Shown here: positions 58,056-64,000 of the stretch, in pieces
How the letters are laid out: each line of letters opens with the position of its first letter
Position numbering within the stretch: position 1 is the first letter of the stretch
From: Alkalicoccus luteus
Lineage (GTDB): Bacteria; Bacillota; Bacilli; Bacillales; Salisediminibacteriaceae
Assembly: GCF_012034335.1 (NCBI RefSeq)
Contig: NZ_JAATHJ010000008.1
Location: 1-64,000, forward strand
Length of the DNA: 64,000 nt
Direction: 5' to 3'
Program-made: the position numbers and the translations under genes
The notes under the pieces: model-generated
The model's input: the letters and a program-made list of their open reading frames with translations, nothing else
The model's database searches: none
What the model was told of the DNA's origin: nothing

Positions 58056-58685
58056 ATGGCAAAAGTATACGTGTTCGACCACCCGCTGATTCAACATAAA
58101 CTTTCTTACATCCGTAACGAAAAAACAGGCACGAAGGAGTTTCGCGAGCTGACGAATGAGATCGCCGGTCTGATGGCGTTCGAAATCACCCGTGAGCTGC
58201 CGCTGCAGGAAGTGCAGGTTCAGACGCCTGTCGCTGAAGCAACGTGCCATACGATTGCCGGAAAGAAGCTCGGCATCGTGCCGATTCTCCGCGCCGGTCT
58301 CGGCATGGTGGACGGCATGCTGGAACTTATTCCAGCTGCTAAAGTCGGCCACGTCGGTCTTTACCGTGATCCGGAAACACTGAAGCCCGTCGAATATTAC
58401 GTGAAGCTTCCGAAAGACACGAGCGAGCGTGACTTCATCGTCGTCGACCCGATGCTGGCTACAGGCGGGTCTGCCATTGAAGCGATCAACGTCATGAAAA
58501 AGCGCGGCGCTCAAAACATCAAGCTCATGTGTCTCGTCGCTGCACCAGAAGGCGTCGAAGCAATGAAGGAAGCCCACCCTGACGTCGATATCTTCCTCGC
58601 AGCGCTTGATGAAAAGCTGAATGAAAAAGGCTATATTGTTCCAGGTCTCGGCGACGCCGGCGACCGCTTGTTCGGAACAAAGTAA
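58056..58685 (+). CDS. upp: Uracil phosphoribosyltransferase
   Basis: A 209-residue salvage enzyme making UMP from uracil and [16 protein letters not shown] is the PRPP loop and [17 protein letters not shown] the uracil-binding C-terminus. The ATG at 58056, 10 nt after AGGAG, gives the standard family N-terminus. Confidence 0.96.
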   Translation: MAKVYVFDHPLIQHKLSYIRNEKTGTKEFRELTNEIAGLMAFEITRELPLQEVQVQTPVAEATCHTIAGKKLGIVPILRAGLGMVDGMLELIPAAKVGHVGLYRDPETLKPVEYYVKLPKDTSERDFIVVDPMLATGGSAIEAINVMKKRGAQNIKLMCLVAAPEGVEAMKEAHPDVDIFLAALDEKLNEKGYIVPGLGDAGDRLFGTK

Positions 58686-58695
58686 AAGTCGCAAG

Positions 58696-58730
58696 GCAGA
58701 AGCTCTGTACGAGGGCTTCTGCTTTTTTTT
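58696..58730 (+). terminator. Intrinsic terminator after upp
   Basis: A perfect 8-bp stem GCAGAAGC/GCTTCTGC followed by eight T. Confidence 0.9.
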
Positions 58731-58755
58731 GACAGGAGAAACGGTTAATCAAAGT

Positions 58756-58936
58756 GTTCAACTTTTCCTGGCAAATCATTAACCTTGCGTGTGAAAGCTT
58801 CAACTTTCCCTTTGAAAGCTTTATCATTGGCAGGTAACTGTTTACGAGCATCAACTTAAGACTGTTATAACGAAAAAAGCATCATTTGCTCCCGGCAAAT
58901 GATTAACTTCGGCATGCAAGCGTTCAACTTTTTCTG
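58756..58936. repeat. TCAACTT-box intergenic repeat, copy B
   Basis: TCAACTT boxes start at 58758, 58800, 58851 and 58924: spacings of 42, 51 and 73 nt, identical to copy A at 28387. GTTTACGAGC, CAACTTA and ACTG-TATA blocks are shared. It follows a terminator by about 25 nt, as copy A follows the rpoE terminator by about 60 nt. Confidence 0.6.
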
Positions 58937-59145
58937 CGCCGCCAACATGAGCGACTGCTGCTGCGTCCACAAACCGTGTTCTTCTTCCAAAAAGCACTTT
59001 ACATACCCTCTTTGCTAAATCGTAAACGACATTTCCGCTCATTTACCGAATGGATTTTCCTGTAAGCGGACAAACTTCCTGCTATCACAGGCGGAGAGCC
59101 TGATTCTTCACAAAAAATTCACATTTAATTTTCTCCCACATATAA
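58937..59145. other. Intergenic region between the repeat and the atp promoter
   Basis: AT-rich towards its end; no gene, RNA or strong hairpin recognised. Confidence 0.4.
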
Positions 59146-59364
59146 AAGACATTTTTCACAATCTTATGTATAATAGGAGGCGTGCGAAAAAGGTTAAGGA
59201 CGGAATCCGGTGGGTTCTGAAGAGGCGGTCGGACATTGCACAAGCCCTTGATACGTCGGCGTTGTTGACGTTTTCACTGTATTGACAGACAGGGGGGCGT
59301 GTTGTACGATGACTAAGGGTATCGGGTGAACAACCCATTTTTTGTGAGCGGGGAGTCATGCGGT
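59146..59364 (+). promoter_or_regulatory. atp operon promoter and leader
   Basis: AAGACA, a 17-nt spacer and TATAAT (59169-59174) form the likely promoter. The leader is about 185 nt long. A six-codon open frame (59309-59329, MTKGIG) behind GGGGGGCG could be a leader peptide, but nothing else supports it. Confidence 0.55.
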
Positions 59365-59616
59365 ATGCCGAACGAGCCAAAGCGATCACCTTATCGATCC
59401 GTTTTGAAAGCCTTTGCGCTTATGTCGACGATATCTTCCTACATTATAGGAGCGGTATTGTTAGGTGTCTTTGGTGGCAGATGGCTTGATCAATGGCTAG
59501 GGACCGGCAGCGTATTTCTGATCACCCTGCTTCTGGCGGGACTGATCACAGCGATGTACGGCATTTACACCACAGTGATGAGATTTACGGAGGACAACGA
59601 TGACCATGATGTATAA
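59365..59616 (+). CDS. atpZ: AtpZ/AtpI-family protein
   Basis: An 83-residue two-helix membrane protein of the family encoded at the head of atp operons in alkaliphilic bacilli, where AtpZ and AtpI have been linked to Mg2+ and Ca2+ uptake and rotor assembly. GVFGGRWLDQWLGTG is the family motif. The ATG at 59365 follows GGGGAG; the reading frame is open further upstream. It overlaps atpI by 17 nt. Confidence 0.82.
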   Translation: MPNEPKRSPYRSVLKAFALMSTISSYIIGAVLLGVFGGRWLDQWLGTGSVFLITLLLAGLITAMYGIYTTVMRFTEDNDDHDV

Positions 59617-59971
59617 CCTTGCCAGACGCTACACAATTTACACGGCGGTTATCATCGTCCTGTTGCTCATGACTGCTGCGGTGACGTCGTTTTCGACGTT
59701 TTTCCTTGGAATGGCATTCGGCACGGCAGTAAGCCTGTTGAATCTCATCAGTACATATTTCCAGACGAAGCGGGTTCTTGATTCGCACGCTTCGGGCAGG
59801 TACAGGTTTTCTATCGGAACGCTCGGCAGGATGGTTGGTGTCATCATCGCATTAGTTATTGCGCAAGCTTTTCCCCAGTATTTCGATATGATTGGTGTAA
59901 TTGCAGGCCTCGCAGTTACGTATGTCATTCTTCTGATTGATCCCATTTTCCAAAAAAAACATTTCCAGTAG
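59600..59971 (+). CDS. atpI: ATP synthase subunit I
   Basis: A 123-residue membrane protein with four hydrophobic helices, assisting c-ring assembly. It starts inside atpZ with a CGGAGG 6 nt before the ATG at 59600. It is not part of the final enzyme. Confidence 0.85.
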   Translation: MTMMYNLARRYTIYTAVIIVLLLMTAAVTSFSTFFLGMAFGTAVSLLNLISTYFQTKRVLDSHASGRYRFSIGTLGRMVGVIIALVIAQAFPQYFDMIGVIAGLAVTYVILLIDPIFQKKHFQ

Positions 59972-60028
59972 TGCGGCTTTTGCAAAGCGGAACCGTCTGA
60001 AATGCATCAAAGAGAGGTGAATTTACGA

Positions 60029-60754
60029 TTGGATAATCAATTCTTAACGGTCGATCTGTTTGGTATTCCATGGATGACGGTCAACGTGCCGAACATTCTG
60101 CTGATTACCGCAGCGATGGCCATCGTCTTTTTCGTCGTATTCTTTATGACACGACGCATTGAGATGTATCCGACCGGCGCGCAGAATGCCATTGAGTATC
60201 TCGTGCAGTTTATCAAAAACATCATCAGCAGTACGATGGACTGGGAACGCGGCAAAAATTTCTTTATGCTGGGCATCACGCTCATCCTTTACGTGTTCGT
60301 AGCGAACATGATGGGTGTTCCGTTTGAGCTTGCGACTGCCGGAGAGCACTACGTCTGGTGGAATTCCCCGACATCAAATCCGGTTCTGACCCTTTCACTG
60401 GCCCTGTTCGTAATTCTGCTTACGCATTATTACGGCATTAAGCTGAAAGGACCGAAAGAATACGGGAAGGATTACCTCCGTCCCGTCGGCTTCTTATTAC
60501 CATTTAAGCTGATTGAGGAGTTTTCCAACACGGTCACGCTTGGTATGCGACTTTTCGCAAACATTTATGCGAAAGAAGTTATCATCGTCATGCTCGTCGG
60601 CCTTGGTACGTCAAGTTTGTTCTGGGTGTTCGGTGCGTTTCTGCCGCTCGTTATTTTCCAGGCATTCAGTGTCTTTATTGGTTCCCTTCAGGCCTTCATC
60701 TTTGTCATGCTGACGATGGTGTACATGGCTCACAAAGTAAACGAGGAACACTAA
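60029..60754 (+). CDS. atpB: ATP synthase F0 subunit a
   Basis: A 241-residue (from TTG at 60029) membrane subunit forming the proton half-channels. The essential arginine is in LGMRLFANIYAKEV. Lys after NIYA (Lys182 with this start) sits where neutrophilic bacilli have Gly and where alkaliphiles have a functionally important Lys (Lys180 in B. pseudofirmus OF4). The TTG has a near-ideal AGAGAGGTGA about 10 nt upstream; an ATG at 60002 has no good ribosome site. Confidence 0.92.
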   Translation: MDNQFLTVDLFGIPWMTVNVPNILLITAAMAIVFFVVFFMTRRIEMYPTGAQNAIEYLVQFIKNIISSTMDWERGKNFFMLGITLILYVFVANMMGVPFELATAGEHYVWWNSPTSNPVLTLSLALFVILLTHYYGIKLKGPKEYGKDYLRPVGFLLPFKLIEEFSNTVTLGMRLFANIYAKEVIIVMLVGLGTSSLFWVFGAFLPLVIFQAFSVFIGSLQAFIFVMLTMVYMAHKVNEEH

Positions 60755-60830
60755 TTTTCGTGAATAATGACCCTGCAAGGGCGTATTCTTCATACATCTA
60801 TCACACATAATTCTAAGGAGGATTTTCAGA

Positions 60831-61061
60831 ATGATTGAAATTGGTCTTATTGGTATTGGTATTGGTCTAGCAGCTGGACTTGCAGCTATCGCAGGTGGTA
60901 TCGGGGTTGCTATCGTTGTTGCAAACACGCTTCAGGGTGTTACTCGTCAGCCTGAGCTCCGCGGTCCGCTTCAGACAGTTATGTTCATTGGTATCCCGCT
61001 CGTAGAGGCCCTTCCGATCTTTGCGATCGTTATCTCCTTCCTGCTCCTTGGTCAAATGTAG
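60831..61061 (+). CDS. atpE: ATP synthase F0 subunit c
   Basis: A 76-residue two-helix rotor subunit. The carboxylate is Glu59 inside PLVEALP, the alkaliphile-specific PxxExxP motif. The first helix reads [10 protein letters not shown], a mix between the usual GxGxGxG and the alkaliphile AxAxAxA. RQPELRG forms the polar loop. AGGAGG precedes the ATG. No sodium-binding signature is visible, so proton coupling is expected. Confidence 0.95.
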   Translation: MIEIGLIGIGIGLAAGLAAIAGGIGVAIVVANTLQGVTRQPELRGPLQTVMFIGIPLVEALPIFAIVISFLLLGQM

Positions 61062-61124
61062 GTTTAACACATTCAATCTGGCGGAGAAGTTTTAACTCGC
61101 TTCGCCATTCCTTATGTAGATAGA

Positions 61125-61152
61125 GGGATCCAGCGCGTCTGGATTCCCTTTT
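61125..61152 (+). terminator. Hairpin between atpE and atpF
   Basis: GGGATCCAG pairs with CTGGATTCCC (one bulge) around CGCGT, followed by TTTT. Inside an operon it is more likely a partial terminator or 3'-end stabiliser that raises atpE mRNA over the downstream genes. Confidence 0.5.
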
Positions 61153-61188
61153 CCCACAAGACAGCTTAGGAAAAAGGAGGCGACCCTG

Positions 61189-61682
61189 TTGTTTGATATC
61201 AATGAAATTGAATGGATTAATGCGCTTTATCAAATAGCAGCATTTTTCGTTCTGCTTCTCCTGCTAAAGAAATTTGCCTTCGGTCCTGTTATGGGAATGA
61301 TGGAAAAGCGGGAAAAACATGTAGCTGACCAGATCGCTACGGCAGAAAAGAACCGCGAAGAGTCTGAAAAGTACCTGCAGGAGCAGCGTGACGCCATTCA
61401 GACAGCGCGTGAAGAAGCGAAAGAAATCGTGGAAAACGCGAAGAAATCAAGTGAAAACCAGGCTGCGGACATCATGCAGAACGCACGCCGTGAATCAGAA
61501 CGAATGAAAGAAAACGCGAAACAGGAAATCAACACAGAAAAAGCACAGGCTATCTCCGCGCTTCGTGAGCAAGTTTCCACCCTGTCTGTCCTTGTCGCAT
61601 CCAAGGTAATCGAGAAAGAACTGGATGAACGGGAACAGGAGAAACTCATTCAGGAAACACTTAAAGAAGTTGGCGAAGACCT

Positions 61683-61686
<4 letters not shown>
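61189..61686 (+). CDS. atpF: ATP synthase F0 subunit b
   Basis: A 165-residue stator subunit: one N-terminal membrane helix (about 10-28), then a long charged coiled coil rich in Glu, Lys and Ala. It starts with TTG at 61189, 8 nt after AAAAAGGAGG. It overlaps atpH by 4 nt. Confidence 0.93.
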
Positions 61687-63756
<2,070 letters not shown>

Positions 63757-63812
63757 TGTAAAGACAGCGGGGGAGGCATTCCTCCCCGGCTTTTCCGCAG
63801 TAAAGGTGGTGA

Positions 63813-64000
<188 letters not shown>

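Noticed and set aside
57171-58694. Open frame of 507 codons on the minus strand across glyA and upp
   Set aside because: It runs through two conserved genes and their intervening terminator, with no motif or ribosome site.
59309-59329. Six-codon leader peptide before atpZ
   Set aside because: Only a G-rich sequence supports it; no attenuation structure follows.

Overview
The window reads as chromosomal DNA of an endospore-forming Bacillaceae, most likely a haloalkaliphile. The gene order (speE-speB-ywiB-argS; clsB/fadF; rpoE-pyrG-ywjG-spo0F-fba-tal-murA-glpX-rho-rpmE-tdk; prfA-prmC-ywlC-ywlE-rpiB-ywlG-glyA-upp-atp) follows the Bacillus subtilis ywj/ywk/ywl region. The alkaline habit is inferred from the ATP synthase: the a subunit has Lys in its NIYAKEV motif and the c subunit has PLVEALP (PxxExxP), both typical of alkaliphilic bacilli. 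No rRNA, tRNA, CRISPR array or prophage was seen.

Layout. 0-6.3 kb: a leftward acyl-CoA synthetase diverges from a two-component Na+/monocarboxylate symporter, a Yip1-like membrane protein and an MbcS-type acyl-CoA synthetase; the shared control region has two CcpA (cre) sites and a palindromic operator. 6.5-12 kb: polyamine genes, ywiB-argS, a tiny XapX protein and two tandem nucleoside deaminases. 12-16 kb: a P1B-4 metal ATPase (PfeT-like) and a cardiolipin synthase. 16-27.7 kb: an acyl-CoA degradation cluster (FadF, thiolase, 3-hydroxyacyl-CoA dehydrogenase, two acyl-CoA dehydrogenases, MeaB, a TetR regulator and the fused isobutyryl-CoA mutase IcmF) with a clear FadR box. 27.7-39 kb: the conserved housekeeping block, with a pyrG attenuator. 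39-46.4 kb: a likely sigma-54 (SigL) regulon for acetoacetate/3-hydroxybutyrate or butyrate: thiolase, PAS/AAA+ activator, CoA transferase, GntP permease and SDR dehydrogenase, with two near-consensus -24/-12 promoters and shared upstream palindromes. 47-58.7 kb: CoA-disulfide reductase, the prfA-to-ywlG run with a DnaA-box cluster, a LytTR/ABC transporter unit, glyA and upp. 59-64 kb: the atp operon, from atpZ into atpG, which runs off the end.

The most unusual features are: (1) a ~640-bp non-coding element with 21-bp terminal inverted repeats, in three copies, each abutting a terminator hairpin; (2) a second intergenic repeat family with four TCAACTT boxes at identical spacings (42, 51 and 73 nt) before pyrG and before atp; (3) the self-contained SigL regulon; (4) a DnaA-box cluster before ywlC; (5) an arginine phosphatase YwlE carrying a ~70-residue charged insertion next to its catalytic aspartate loop; (6) a LytTR regulator built on an ABC-ATPase-like domain lacking Walker A. 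How the genes work together: CoA ligases and transporters bring in short and branched acids, IcmF and beta-oxidation enzymes take them to acetoacetyl-CoA and acetyl-CoA, FadF passes electrons to the quinone pool, and CcpA/FadR-type sites silence much of this when sugar is available. No enoyl-CoA hydratase is in the window.
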